Positions 23,864 through 31,466 of a DNA stretch of 49,116 bases are shown piece after piece. Origin of the DNA: UBA8886 sp002731655 (GTDB lineage: Archaea > Thermoplasmatota > Poseidoniia > MGIII > CG-Epi1); NCBI GenBank assembly GCA_030754655.1, contig JASLZX010000008.1, forward strand, positions 1-49,116, read 5' to 3'. Below the pieces are notes generated by a model. The model was not told where the DNA came from, searched no databases, and was given only the letters and a program-made list of their open reading frames with translations. The first letter of the stretch is position 1; every line of letters begins with the position of its first letter. The position numbers were made by a program, and so were the translations under genes.

Positions 23864-26365
23864 ATGCACCTCTCCCGTTCACTGCTGTTGCTGGGTAGCC
23901 TGGCACTGCTGTTGCTGCTGCCGGCGCTCCCCGCTGAGGAGGCTCCCGTCGCGTTCTACATGGACGAAGACGCCTCTACCGAAGCCCCGGGTGCCCTGGA
24001 GGTCGACCGCCCGCCCAACGCCAGCCCGCACACGACGCAGGTCGATTCGAGCCCGACCGGCAACAACTACGTTCATGTCGCCGACTGGGAGTCGTCCAGT
24101 CTCGGCTTCTCGATTAACGCCTCGGGCGAATGGAGTGGCAAGGTGACGGTCTACTCTTCGCATGATATCAACATCAAGCTTCAGTTCAGTATCGTTGTCG
24201 CTGATGAAGTGAAAGGCAGCTTCGAGACCACGACCGAGACGATCAACGGCGGCGAGATGCTCCTCGAGGGGAGCGGGACGCTAGCGCACACCGCGCTGCC
24301 GACCGCCGGCTTCACGCTGCGCATCGAGGCGCAGTGGAATCTAAACGTAGGCCAGCAGCCGCCCGGCAACGCCACCATCGAACTGCGCTACGGATCGAGC
24401 GCCTCGCCCGACCTTGAAGGCGGCATCGTCCTGCCGGTGGGCCACGCCCGCGCCATCGCTGACGGCGCGGCCAACCATGACGAGACCGGCCGTAAGGTGA
24501 CAGTCTATGCCCGTGTTGAGGACGCCTTCAGCAACGACTACCTGCCCGGAGGCAAGGCGGGCTACACGATGCGCATGGGCCCGCAGGGCGACTCGCCCTG
24601 GGAAGGCAGCTGCGAGCTGGTGACCAGCAAGGGTACCTGGATGCAGGCGCGCTTCGACTGGTCCTACGAGGGCCATACGCTGCCGGCGGGCAACAACGCC
24701 TACTCGGTCGAGGTGACCTTCACCGACACGCTCAGCAACCACGAATGGAGCGCCGATTTCACGGTCTGGGTCGACATCCCGGCCAAGCCCGAGCTGGAGG
24801 TCGACGCCGGGACGTGGTCCCGCAACGTCAACCCCGGCAAGTCGTATACCTACACGCTGACGGTTTACAACAGCGGCAGTGGCGACGACACCGTCCTGCT
24901 CTCGTCTGCCGGCACGATTGATGGCTGGACCGCCGAGCTGGGTGATGACGATTTCTTCCTCGCCGCTGGCGACAGCAAGTCGGTCCAGCTGACGATTACC
25001 ACCCCCTCCAGCGCGGGTGATGGCGAGGAGGACAACACTGTCGTGACCGCGCGTGCCGAGAGCGATGCCGGCATCCATGACAGTCAGGTTTTCTCGACGA
25101 CTGCACGCATTCCTGACCCCGACTGGAGCTTCCGGCTCGACCTGCTCGGCAGCCCCGACATCACCGTTCGCGACCGCGAGGAAGTGCAGTTCCAGGTCGC
25201 AGTCACCAACAAGGGCAACCAGGACGCGAGCTACACTTTCAGCACGTTCTCCAACCCCTCCGGGGCGTTCACGGCCAGCTTCAGCCCCAGTATGGTGAGC
25301 GGCCTCGCGCCGAACGAGGCGCAACAGGTGCAGGTGACCCTCTCGGTCAGCCCCAGTTACGGCGGTGGCACCGGGACCGCCACCATCAGCGCGTCACTCA
25401 CGGGCGGCGGCAGTGGCAGCGAGAGCGCGACGGTCGACATCGAGCTGGTGCAGTCCGGCTTCATCGACTTACGCAACCCCAACCTGCAACTGAGCGCAGA
25501 GCAGGGGGGTTCGGTAAGCCACCAGTTCGAGGTGCGCAACACCAACCCCGAAGAGCCAATCCGGATTTATTTCGCTTCAGAATCGTTGACCGACCCCGCC
25601 GCCTCGAGCTGGCTCAGCTTCAGCGACCGCGACGGTCAGCCGGTCTCGGCGCAGTCGCTAATCCTGATTCCGCCCGGCGGCACGCAGACGGTGACGCTGC
25701 GCGTCAGCGTTCCCGGTAGCGCAGCCACCGACCACTACACCATGGAAGTCTGGCTTTCGAACGATCAGCATGCGCGCATCTCCGAGAAGCGCGCCTTCTC
25801 GGTCGAGGCTGTGACACCGACCGAGGCGACCAGTTCCAGCCTGATGCTCTACGGAGTTGCGGCGGTGCTCTTCGCCGGGATTGCCGGTGGCGGCTACTGG
25901 TACGTTTCGCGCGACGATGAGGATTACGATGACGAGGAAGGCGATTCTGACGAACCATCCGCGGTTGCCCCTATGGAGGGGCTGCCGGTCGCCTCTGTTG
26001 AGGCGGTCCCGGTAGCGGCAGTCGAAGCGGCCCCCCCTGTCGCCACCACGACTCCCGTGGCCGATGTGATGCCAGTGGTGCCCCAGCCCGCGCCGGTGGT
26101 CGTGGCGCAACCCGCCGCGGTCGAGGCGGTCGCAGTGCAGCCGGTCGTAGCGGCACCAGTTGCCGCGCAGCCAGTCGTGGCGCAACCCGTGGAGGCAACG
26201 CCGGTCGAGGCGGTCGCAGTGCAGCCCGTAGAGGCAACGCCAGTCGAAGCGGTCGCGGTCGAGGCAGTCGCGGTGCAACCGGTCGAGGCAGGGGCAGTCG
26301 AAGCGACGCCAGTCGTGGTAAAGGCACAAGTTGTCGAGGACGAAGATGAAATGGAGTTCAGCTGA
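23864..26365 (+). CDS. Large membrane-anchored surface protein with repeat tail
   Basis: An 833-residue protein. Residues 1-24 are a signal peptide (Leu-rich core ending Ala-Leu-Pro-Ala). Residues 25-655 are beta-rich, Thr/Ser/Gly-rich and acidic, with at least two or three NEW3/CARDB-like modules recognised by Gly-Lys-Ser-Tyr-Thr-Tyr-Thr-Leu-Thr-Val-Tyr-Asn-Ser-Gly and Val-Thr-Asn-Lys-Gly-Asn-Gln-Asp patterns. One transmembrane helix lies near 661-682, followed by an acidic patch and a 130-residue tail made of short Val-Glu-Ala-Val-Ala-Val-Gln-Pro-type repeats. Predicted topology puts the large domain outside and the repeat tail in the cytoplasm. Function is unknown; a cell-envelope or adhesion role is inferred. 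Confidence 0.75.
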   Translation: MHLSRSLLLLGSLALLLLLPALPAEEAPVAFYMDEDASTEAPGALEVDRPPNASPHTTQVDSSPTGNNYVHVADWESSSLGFSINASGEWSGKVTVYSSHDINIKLQFSIVVADEVKGSFETTTETINGGEMLLEGSGTLAHTALPTAGFTLRIEAQWNLNVGQQPPGNATIELRYGSSASPDLEGGIVLPVGHARAIADGAANHDETGRKVTVYARVEDAFSNDYLPGGKAGYTMRMGPQGDSPWEGSCELVTSKGTWMQARFDWSYEGHTLPAGNNAYSVEVTFTDTLSNHEWSADFTVWVDIPAKPELEVDAGTWSRNVNPGKSYTYTLTVYNSGSGDDTVLLSSAGTIDGWTAELGDDDFFLAAGDSKSVQLTITTPSSAGDGEEDNTVVTARAESDAGIHDSQVFSTTARIPDPDWSFRLDLLGSPDITVRDREEVQFQVAVTNKGNQDASYTFSTFSNPSGAFTASFSPSMVSGLAPNEAQQVQVTLSVSPSYGGGTGTATISASLTGGGSGSESATVDIELVQSGFIDLRNPNLQLSAEQGGSVSHQFEVRNTNPEEPIRIYFASESLTDPAASSWLSFSDRDGQPVSAQSLILIPPGGTQTVTLRVSVPGSAATDHYTMEVWLSNDQHARISEKRAFSVEAVTPTEATSSSLMLYGVAAVLFAGIAGGGYWYVSRDDEDYDDEEGDSDEPSAVAPMEGLPVASVEAVPVAAVEAAPPVATTTPVADVMPVVPQPAPVVVAQPAAVEAVAVQPVVAAPVAAQPVVAQPVEATPVEAVAVQPVEATPVEAVAVEAVAVQPVEAGAVEATPVVVKAQVVEDEDEMEFS
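25955..26340 (+). repeat. Degenerate Val/Glu/Ala/Gln/Pro coding repeats
   Basis: In-frame degenerate repeats built on GTCGAGGCGGTCGCAGTGCA-like units, encoding Pro-Val-Glu-Ala-[Val/Thr]-[Ala/Pro]-Val. Units are nearly identical at about 26110-26330 and drift upstream. They form the C-terminal tail of the surface protein. Such tracts are prone to slippage and strain-to-strain length change. Confidence 0.7.
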
Positions 26366-26385
26366 TTGTTGCCCGGGCCAAAATT

Positions 26386-26394
26386 ATATATAGC
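26386..26394 (+). promoter_or_regulatory. TATA box of hsp20
   Basis: ATTATATATA-type box, a strong TBP-site candidate, about 54-62 nt before ATG 26448. This predicts transcription starting near 26413-26418 and a leader of roughly 30-35 nt with a weak GAGG ribosome site at about 26439-26442. Confidence 0.6.
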
Positions 26395-26412
26395 AGTAAG
26401 CAACATGGAGTT

Positions 26413-26429
26413 TACAACCTAAGGTTGTA
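26413..26429. promoter_or_regulatory. 17-bp palindrome at hsp20 transcription start
   Basis: TACAACCT-A-AGGTTGTA is a perfect 8-bp inverted repeat around one base. It overlaps the start point predicted from the TATA box, the classic position for a repressor that blocks polymerase. It could also fold as a hairpin at the 5' end of the mRNA. Confidence 0.6.
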
Positions 26430-26447
26430 TACCGAAACGAGGCAAAA

Positions 26448-27017
26448 ATGAACTGGAAGCGAGACGAGAAAGATGACTGGTTCAGCCAGGACTGGAACTT
26501 GGACGACCTGTTTGGCAGCTTGGACGCCGAGTTCAGGCGCATGCGTAAGACGATGGACGAAATGATGCGCGACGCAGCCGAAGGCAACCTGCCCGATGCA
26601 GGCGACAAGTCGCCCTTCGTCTGGGGCTTCAGCATGCGCTCCGGCCCCGACGGCCGGCCGCAGTTCGAGGAGTTCGGCAACACCAGCCACGGTCTGTTCG
26701 GCCCGGCTGACCAGAAGGCGACGGTGGAAACCGGCAGCCGCGAGCCGCTGACCGACACCAACGAGACCGAGGAGGAGATCGCCATCACGGTCGAGCTCCC
26801 CGGCGTTTCGAAAGCCGATATCGACATCGACGCCAGCGAGCTGGAAGTCATAATCAAGGTCGAGACCGACGCGCGCAACTACTACAAGCGGCTTTCGCTG
26901 CGGTCGAAGGTCATTCCCGACTCGGCCAAGGCAACTTACACCAACGGCATCCTCGACCTCGTGCTGAAGAAGCAGGAGTCGGAAAAATCGCAGGGCACCC
27001 GGGTCAAGGTCGACTGA
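26448..27017 (+). CDS. Hsp20/alpha-crystallin small heat-shock protein
   Basis: A 189-residue small heat-shock protein, an ATP-independent holdase. The N-terminal 90 residues are charged and variable (Trp/Asp/Phe-rich helix, Asp-Asp-Leu-Phe-Gly-Ser-Leu). The alpha-crystallin domain (about 97-185) has Ile-Ala-Ile-Thr-Val-Glu-Leu-Pro-Gly-Val-Ser-Lys-Ala-Asp-Ile and the closing beta-9-type Tyr-Thr-Asn-Gly-Ile-Leu-Asp-Leu-Val-Leu. A C-terminal Ile-X-Ile/Val motif is weak (Val-Lys-Val). Single gene with its own promoter and an operator-like palindrome. Confidence 0.85.
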   Translation: MNWKRDEKDDWFSQDWNLDDLFGSLDAEFRRMRKTMDEMMRDAAEGNLPDAGDKSPFVWGFSMRSGPDGRPQFEEFGNTSHGLFGPADQKATVETGSREPLTDTNETEEEIAITVELPGVSKADIDIDASELEVIIKVETDARNYYKRLSLRSKVIPDSAKATYTNGILDLVLKKQESEKSQGTRVKVD

Positions 27018-27076
27018 AACGGGTTTCGCAATCTTTTATATGCATATCTTCGAGAGCCATGAGGCTGTCCGCAGCG

Positions 27077-27583
27077 CTATCCCGGCGCCAGCGATCGCAG
27101 CCGTTCCGGGCCACCGTAGCGCTGTACCAGCGCCGCCACTTCGGGCTGCAGCGCCGTCTCCCATGCCCCCGCCGCGGCCAAGGCCTGACGGATGGCGCCG
27201 CCCTCCCACTCCTGGCGGTTCTGCAGCTCCGGCGCGATAACACGGTAGCCGGCCGCGCCAAATAGTCGCTGCACCAGCGCGTTGGCGGAATAGACGCAGT
27301 CGAACGGCCCCAGCCGTGCGACGACGTGCGTGACCCAGCGGTCGTAGTCGTTGAGGTCCGCGACCGCTACGATGGCCTGCGGTGCGAGGCCTGCCGCCGC
27401 CATTCCGGTCGCGACCATTTCGCGCCGTTCGCCCGCCGAGAAAGGGTTCTCCCACGTTGTCGATTCCTGCGCGGAGCCAATCATCACCAGCAGTTCGTGG
27501 CGGTCGGTGACCGCCGTTTGCGCGATGGCGAGGTGGCCACGGTGGAAGGGCTGGAAGCGCCCCGGCAGCAGCGCGACGCTCAT
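27077..27583 (-). CDS. Nicotinamide-nucleotide adenylyltransferase (archaeal type)
   Basis: A 168-residue nucleotidyltransferase of the archaeal NadM/NMNAT type, making NAD from NMN and ATP. Gly-Arg-Phe-Gln-Pro-Phe-His-Arg-Gly-His at residues 8-17 carries the HxGH-type motif, with Ile-Gly-Ser-Ala-Gln-Glu and Asn-Pro-Phe-Ser-Ala-Gly-Glu-Arg near 35-53. The C-terminal Ser-Gly-Thr-X-Ile-Arg motif is replaced by Glu-Gly-Gly-Ala-Ile-Arg at 127-132, as is usual in this group. ATG 27583 overlaps the SerRS stop by 4 nt. The frame continues upstream but only as a shadow of serS. Confidence 0.88.
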   Translation of the reverse strand: MSVALLPGRFQPFHRGHLAIAQTAVTDRHELLVMIGSAQESTTWENPFSAGERREMVATGMAAAGLAPQAIVAVADLNDYDRWVTHVVARLGPFDCVYSANALVQRLFGAAGYRVIAPELQNRQEWEGGAIRQALAAAGAWETALQPEVAALVQRYGGPERLRSLAPG

Positions 27584-28851
27584 GCCGGCAGCAGCGCTTC
27601 CGCGTCGCCCATCCACTTGCGCAGCGGTTTCGGAATGGCGACTGAACCGTCCGCCCGCTGGCAGTTCTCGAGGATGGCGGCTAGCGTGCGCGTGGTGGCG
27701 ATGCCGGTCGCGTTGAGCGTGTGTGGCGTCGCGGTCCCGTCGGGGGTGCGGTAGCGCATGTTCAGCCGCACGGACTGGTAGGCGGTGCAGTTGCTGGCGC
27801 TGACGACCTCCTTCCACTCTCCCACGCTGGGCATCCACGCCTCGAGGTCGAACTTGCGCGCGGCGACGGTCCCGATGTCGCCGGCGCACATCTCGACGAC
27901 GCGGAACGGTAATTCGAGCCTTGCGAGGAGGTCGACCGCATTCTGCAACAGCTCCTCGTGTAGCGCGGCCGAATCCTCCGGTTTGCAGATGACGACTTGC
28001 TCGACTTTCGCGAACTGGTGGACGCGCCAGATGCCCCTGTCGGAGAGGCCGTGCGCGCCCACCTCGCGCCGGAAATTGGTCGAGAGCCCGCAGAACTTTA
28101 GGGGTAGCGATTTCGGTTCGAGGATTTCGTCGCGGAAGCGCGCGGTCAGTGGATGTTCTGAAGTGGCAATCAAGTACAAGTCGTGGTCCTCGATTTTGTA
28201 CATCACCTCCTCGAAGTCGCCCAAATCGACGACGCCTTCGTACGCCTCGCGGTTCATCACGAAAGGCGGCACCACCGGCTCGTAGCCGCGTTCCGCCAGC
28301 AGCTCGACCGCGTAGTTCACCAGCGCCAGCTCGAGCCGCGCCAGTCCTCCGGTAAGGAAGTAGAAGCGGCGCCCGGCGATTTTCGCGGCACGCTCGAGGT
28401 CGGCGCCTGCGAGCGTTTCGAGTAGCTCGTTGTGCGATTTCGGCTCGAAGCCGAAATCGCTCCGGTCGCCGTGCTGCGCCAGCTCGACGTTCCCGCCGGG
28501 GCCGTCGCCTTGCGGGACCGCCTCGTCGAGCAGGTTGGGGACCCGCATCCGCGCTGCGTCGCGCTCCGCCAGCGCGGCGGCGGTCTCCTGCTCGAGCTGC
28601 GGCAGCCGCGACTTGAGAGCTTGCATCTGCTCCAGCAGCGGCTCTGTGTCGTCGCCCGCCTTCTTGGCGCCGCCGATTTCGCGTGAAATGCGGTTGCGGT
28701 CGCTGCGCAGTTTGTTGCCTTCGTCGATGAGGCTGCGCCAGCGTTCGTCGGCGGCGATGACCGTCTCGGCAGCGGTGCGGTCGAGCCCGCGCCGCTCGAG
28801 GTCGGCGAATATCGCTGCGGGCGAGTCGCGGAACTGCGCCATTTCGAGCAT
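27580..28851 (-). CDS. serS: Seryl-tRNA synthetase (bacterial-type class II)
   Basis: A 423-residue SerRS. N-terminal long antiparallel coiled coil (about 30-105) that reads the tRNA-Ser long arm, then class II core: Thr-Ser-Glu-His-Pro-Leu-Thr near 230, motif 2 Phe-Arg-Arg-Glu-Val-Gly-Ala-His-Gly-Leu near 268, Val-Glu-Met-Cys-Ala-Gly-Asp-Ile-Gly, and motif 3 near 388-402 (Thr-Leu-Asn-Ala-Thr-Gly-Ile-Ala-Thr-Thr-Arg). This is the common SerRS, not the rare methanogen form. Start ATG 28851 fits the shared TATA box (28873-28880); ATG 28842 is the alternative. Coupled to NMNAT. Confidence 0.95.
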   Translation of the reverse strand: MLEMAQFRDSPAAIFADLERRGLDRTAAETVIAADERWRSLIDEGNKLRSDRNRISREIGGAKKAGDDTEPLLEQMQALKSRLPQLEQETAAALAERDAARMRVPNLLDEAVPQGDGPGGNVELAQHGDRSDFGFEPKSHNELLETLAGADLERAAKIAGRRFYFLTGGLARLELALVNYAVELLAERGYEPVVPPFVMNREAYEGVVDLGDFEEVMYKIEDHDLYLIATSEHPLTARFRDEILEPKSLPLKFCGLSTNFRREVGAHGLSDRGIWRVHQFAKVEQVVICKPEDSAALHEELLQNAVDLLARLELPFRVVEMCAGDIGTVAARKFDLEAWMPSVGEWKEVVSASNCTAYQSVRLNMRYRTPDGTATPHTLNATGIATTRTLAAILENCQRADGSVAIPKPLRKWMGDAEALLPA

Positions 28852-28872
28852 CCAGTCGGCAACGCCAGCGGG

Positions 28873-28880
28873 CTTTATGG
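28873..28880. promoter_or_regulatory. Shared TATA-like box (serS / hutI)
   Basis: CTTTATGG on the plus strand and CCATAAAG on the minus strand lie about 22-28 nt before both ATG 28851 (serS, left) and ATG 28900 (hutI, right). Only 48 bp separate the two starts, so one core promoter probably serves both. Confidence 0.5.
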
Positions 28881-28899
28881 CTTCGCGCTCTGGGCGCCC

Positions 28900-30105
28900 A
28901 TGTTGTTGCTGAAGGGTGCGGCGCAGGTCGCTTCGCCCCCCGCATCGGATTCGCCGCTGGCGGGCGACGCGATGGGACGCATCGAACTGCACACCCGCAG
29001 CGACGTCGCGATTCGCAACGGCCGCATCGTCGAGGTGGGGCGCAAGCTCGACTACCCCGACGCCGAAACCATAGACGCGCGCGGCAAGGTTGTCGTTCCC
29101 GGTTTCGTCGACCCGCACACCCATCTCGTCTGGGCCGGCTCGCGCGAGCACGAGCTGGAGTGGAAGTTGCAAGGCCGTAACTACCAGGATATCTTGGCCG
29201 ATGGCGGCGGTATCCTGCGCACTGTCCGCGAGACCCGCGCCGCTGACGAGGAGGAGCTGCGCGAGCAGTCGCTAAGGCGACTGCGCAACGCGACCCGCAC
29301 GGGGACGACGACCATCGAGGTGAAGTCGGGCTACGGGCTCCAGCGTGAGGAGGAGCTGAAGCAGCTGCGCGTCGCGCGCTGGCTCGGCGAGCAGGGACTG
29401 GCCGAGGTGGTTTCGACCTTCATGGGCGCGCACACGGTGCCCGACGACACGAGCCGTGCAGAATATCTGGAGCAGCTAGAGCAGATGCTGCCTGACGCGG
29501 CGGAACTGGCGGAATATTGCGACGTCTTTTGCGAGGAGGGTGCGTTCACCGTCGACGAATCGCGCCGCCTGCTCGAGGCGGCGCGCGAGGCGGGTATGGG
29601 GTTGCGCATCCACGCCGACGAGTTTGGCGACAGCGGCGGCGGCACGCTCGGCGCAGAACTGAGCGTCGCATCGGCCGACCACTTGGCCGGTTCCACGCTG
29701 GATACCATCGAGGCGCTGCGCGACGCCGGGACGACGGGCATCCTGATGCCCGGCACGCCGCTGGCGCTGCTCTCTTCCGAGTTCGCGCCGGCGCGTAAGA
29801 TGGTCGCCGCGGGGCTTCCGCTGGCGCTTGCGACTGACTGCAACCCCAACTGCTACACCGAGTCGATGCAGATGGTGATGCAGCTGGCGGTCTTCCGCAT
29901 GAGGCTGACGCCGGCCGAGGCGCTGACCGCCGCGACGCTCAACGGCGCGCTGGCGCTGGGGCGCAGCAACCGCGGTGCGATTGCGCCGGACTGGCGTGCC
30001 GACCTGTTGGTGTGCGACGTCCCCGACTACCGCCACCTGACCTACCATTTCGGCATCAACCATGTCGAGACCGTGATTATCGGCGGCCGGGTTGTTAATG
30101 CCTAA
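28900..30105 (+). CDS. hutI: Imidazolonepropionase
   Basis: A 401-residue amidohydrolase that opens the ring of imidazolone-5-propionate to N-formimino-glutamate in histidine degradation. Metal-ligand motif Val-Asp-Pro-His-Thr-His-Leu-Val-Trp-Ala-Gly near residues 70-80, Lys-Ser-Gly-Tyr-Gly-Leu near 142, Met-Gly-Ala-His-Thr-Val near 173, His-Ala-Asp-Glu-Phe near 238, and Ala-Thr-Asp-Cys-Asn-Pro-Asn near 310 are all in place. No other hut gene is in the window. Its last bases overlap the next ORF (ATG within the GCC-TAA end), suggesting co-transcription with a protein of unknown role. Confidence 0.92.
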   Translation: MLLLKGAAQVASPPASDSPLAGDAMGRIELHTRSDVAIRNGRIVEVGRKLDYPDAETIDARGKVVVPGFVDPHTHLVWAGSREHELEWKLQGRNYQDILADGGGILRTVRETRAADEEELREQSLRRLRNATRTGTTTIEVKSGYGLQREEELKQLRVARWLGEQGLAEVVSTFMGAHTVPDDTSRAEYLEQLEQMLPDAAELAEYCDVFCEEGAFTVDESRRLLEAAREAGMGLRIHADEFGDSGGGTLGAELSVASADHLAGSTLDTIEALRDAGTTGILMPGTPLALLSSEFAPARKMVAAGLPLALATDCNPNCYTESMQMVMQLAVFRMRLTPAEALTAATLNGALALGRSNRGAIAPDWRADLLVCDVPDYRHLTYHFGINHVETVIIGGRVVNA

Positions 30106-31075
30106 ACCGCTGCGGCGCGCGGGCGAGGCGCTCTGGGAAGGCGCGCTCTATACCCTGTCGCTGCCGGAGCGCTACCTGCGTGGGCTGACCGTGCTGCTGG
30201 GCGGGATGCTGAAGGAGACCACCGACCTGCTCGTGCCGGATTTCGTCAAGGATACCACCAGCTACAACCTGTTCGTCGGCAACATCCTGCGCTTCGCGGT
30301 CGAAAACGTCGGTGGGGTTGAGGGCGTCTACGACGACGAAGGCCTTACCGGAGATTACGCGACGCGCAAGCTGCTCGGCAACGCCATCGAGGGTATCGGC
30401 GTCGCGACAGTGCACCTTTCGCCGCTATGGATATTCGCCTTCTTCGCCGACTCGGTCAAGGGGGGGCAGGCGTATCTCGACCGGCTCCACGGCGAGCTGG
30501 TCGCCAAGGGCTACCTTGACGAGGCGAGCGAGTCCGGCTCGCTCGCCGAACTGCTCGAAGGCCTTGAACGCACCACCGCTAGCTTCGCGCAGAACATCGA
30601 CGCGCCGCCGCTGTCGCGCGAACAGGTGCGCGAGAACATCGATGAAATCCGTGACTCCATCGGCGAGCTGTTCTCGACTACTGGCCGCGCCGCGGGCGAT
30701 GTCAGCGACGAGGTCGCCAGTGTGATGCAGGATTTCCTGGCGACCGCCACCGACGAGGGGCAGTCGCTGCTTGAGATGGGGGGTGTGATGACGCTGCAGG
30801 CGACCGCGCGCGCCCGGCAAGCGGCCGGGCTCGCCGTCACCGCGCCGCAAGTGGCGGGTGCGATGCTCTACGAGAACATCCTGGGTTACTACGGCGATAC
30901 GCTGTCCGACATCCACGAGCACGGTTACGCGACGGTCGCGAGCGAGACCATCGAGCCCTACGGCCACGCCATCATGAAGCAGTTCAGCGGCGAGCAGGAG
31001 ACCTGGACGGCGAAGCTGTTCCGCGGTTCGGCGCGCGGGCTGAAGCGGGTTTTTGGCATGCAAAGCTCCAAATAG
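30098..31075 (+). CDS. Unrecognised protein, possibly membrane-associated
   Basis: A 325-residue protein I do not recognise. It starts 8 nt inside the end of hutI (ATG 30098). Visible features: a basic N-terminus, a moderately hydrophobic segment near residues 100-118 (Thr-Val-His-Leu-Ser-Pro-Leu-Trp-Ile-Phe-Ala-Phe-Phe), a long acidic helical middle (about 125-235) with many Glu/Asp and few aromatics, a second Ala-rich helix near 236-262, and a basic C-terminus. No signal peptide and no catalytic motif stand out. Its stop lies about 20 nt before the SRP RNA start, so the SRP RNA promoter overlaps its 3' end. Confidence 0.7.
   Translation: MPKPLRRAGEALWEGALYTLSLPERYLRGLTVLLGGMLKETTDLLVPDFVKDTTSYNLFVGNILRFAVENVGGVEGVYDDEGLTGDYATRKLLGNAIEGIGVATVHLSPLWIFAFFADSVKGGQAYLDRLHGELVAKGYLDEASESGSLAELLEGLERTTASFAQNIDAPPLSREQVRENIDEIRDSIGELFSTTGRAAGDVSDEVASVMQDFLATATDEGQSLLEMGGVMTLQATARARQAAGLAVTAPQVAGAMLYENILGYYGDTLSDIHEHGYATVASETIEPYGHAIMKQFSGEQETWTAKLFRGSARGLKRVFGMQSSK
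31067..31074 (+). promoter_or_regulatory. TATA-like box of SRP RNA gene
   Basis: CCAAATAG overlaps the last codons of the upstream gene and lies about 20-27 nt before the predicted 5' end of the SRP RNA. Confidence 0.4.
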
Positions 31076-31092
31076 TCGTCCTGACGAAAGGG

Positions 31093-31379
31093 AGGGCTGA
31101 GCTTGGCCGGGGAGCTAGACGTACCCTGTGACCCCCAACCGCCTTTAGGGGGGGCGACAGCCGGCGGCGGCGCACCCAGTGGGTCGCCCAATCCGCAATC
31201 CGACCGTGAAGTCCTGTCCTCCGGGGTCGCAGGCGGTCAGTGCGGTCTGCCGGAGGGCAGGCCGTCGGCCTTCACCACGGGAATCGGGTCAGGCCCGGAA
31301 GGGAGCAGCCCCACCGTGGACTTCCGACGCTCGGATGGGTAGCGGGGTGGAGAAGGAGCGTGGCAGCGGGCGCTCTGCC
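31093..31379 (+). ncRNA. SRP RNA (7S RNA)
   Basis: The hallmark of SRP helix 8 is present near 31285-31306: GTCAGGCCCGGAAGGGAGCA, with the GGAA tetraloop and asymmetric loop that bind SRP54. The 5' part (GGCCGGGGAGC, TACCCTGTGACC) matches the archaeal Alu-like domain. The 5' end GGGCTGAGC (31094-31102) can pair with GCTCTGCC (31372-31379) to form archaeal helix 1, which sets the ends at about 287 nt, the usual archaeal size. The RNA is the scaffold of the signal recognition particle whose receptor gene, ftsY, is also in this window. Ends are approximate to a few bases. Confidence 0.9.
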
Positions 31380-31393
31380 AGGACGACAACGCC

Positions 31394-31425
31394 GGTGGCT
31401 CGGCACCCGGGTGCCGAGCCACCGT
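31394..31425. repeat. 32-bp perfect palindrome downstream of SRP RNA
   Basis: Arms CGGTGGCTCGGCACCC and its exact reverse complement abut with no spacer, centred on CCCGGG, 15 nt after the predicted SRP RNA 3' end. In RNA it would form a very strong hairpin, possibly a 3'-end processing or termination structure. It has no U tract, so it is not a standard archaeal terminator. Confidence 0.85.
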
Positions 31426-31466
31426 GGCTGTGAAAAACGCTAAATCCACCCGGCACTGCAACCACG

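Noticed and set aside
27032..27265. TATA-like TTTTATATG with a 68-codon plus-strand ORF from ATG 27059
   Set aside because: The ORF lies opposite the 3' end of NMNAT, is Arg/Leu-rich and has no domain. It looks like a G+C-driven shadow; the T-rich stretch may simply end the hsp20 transcript.
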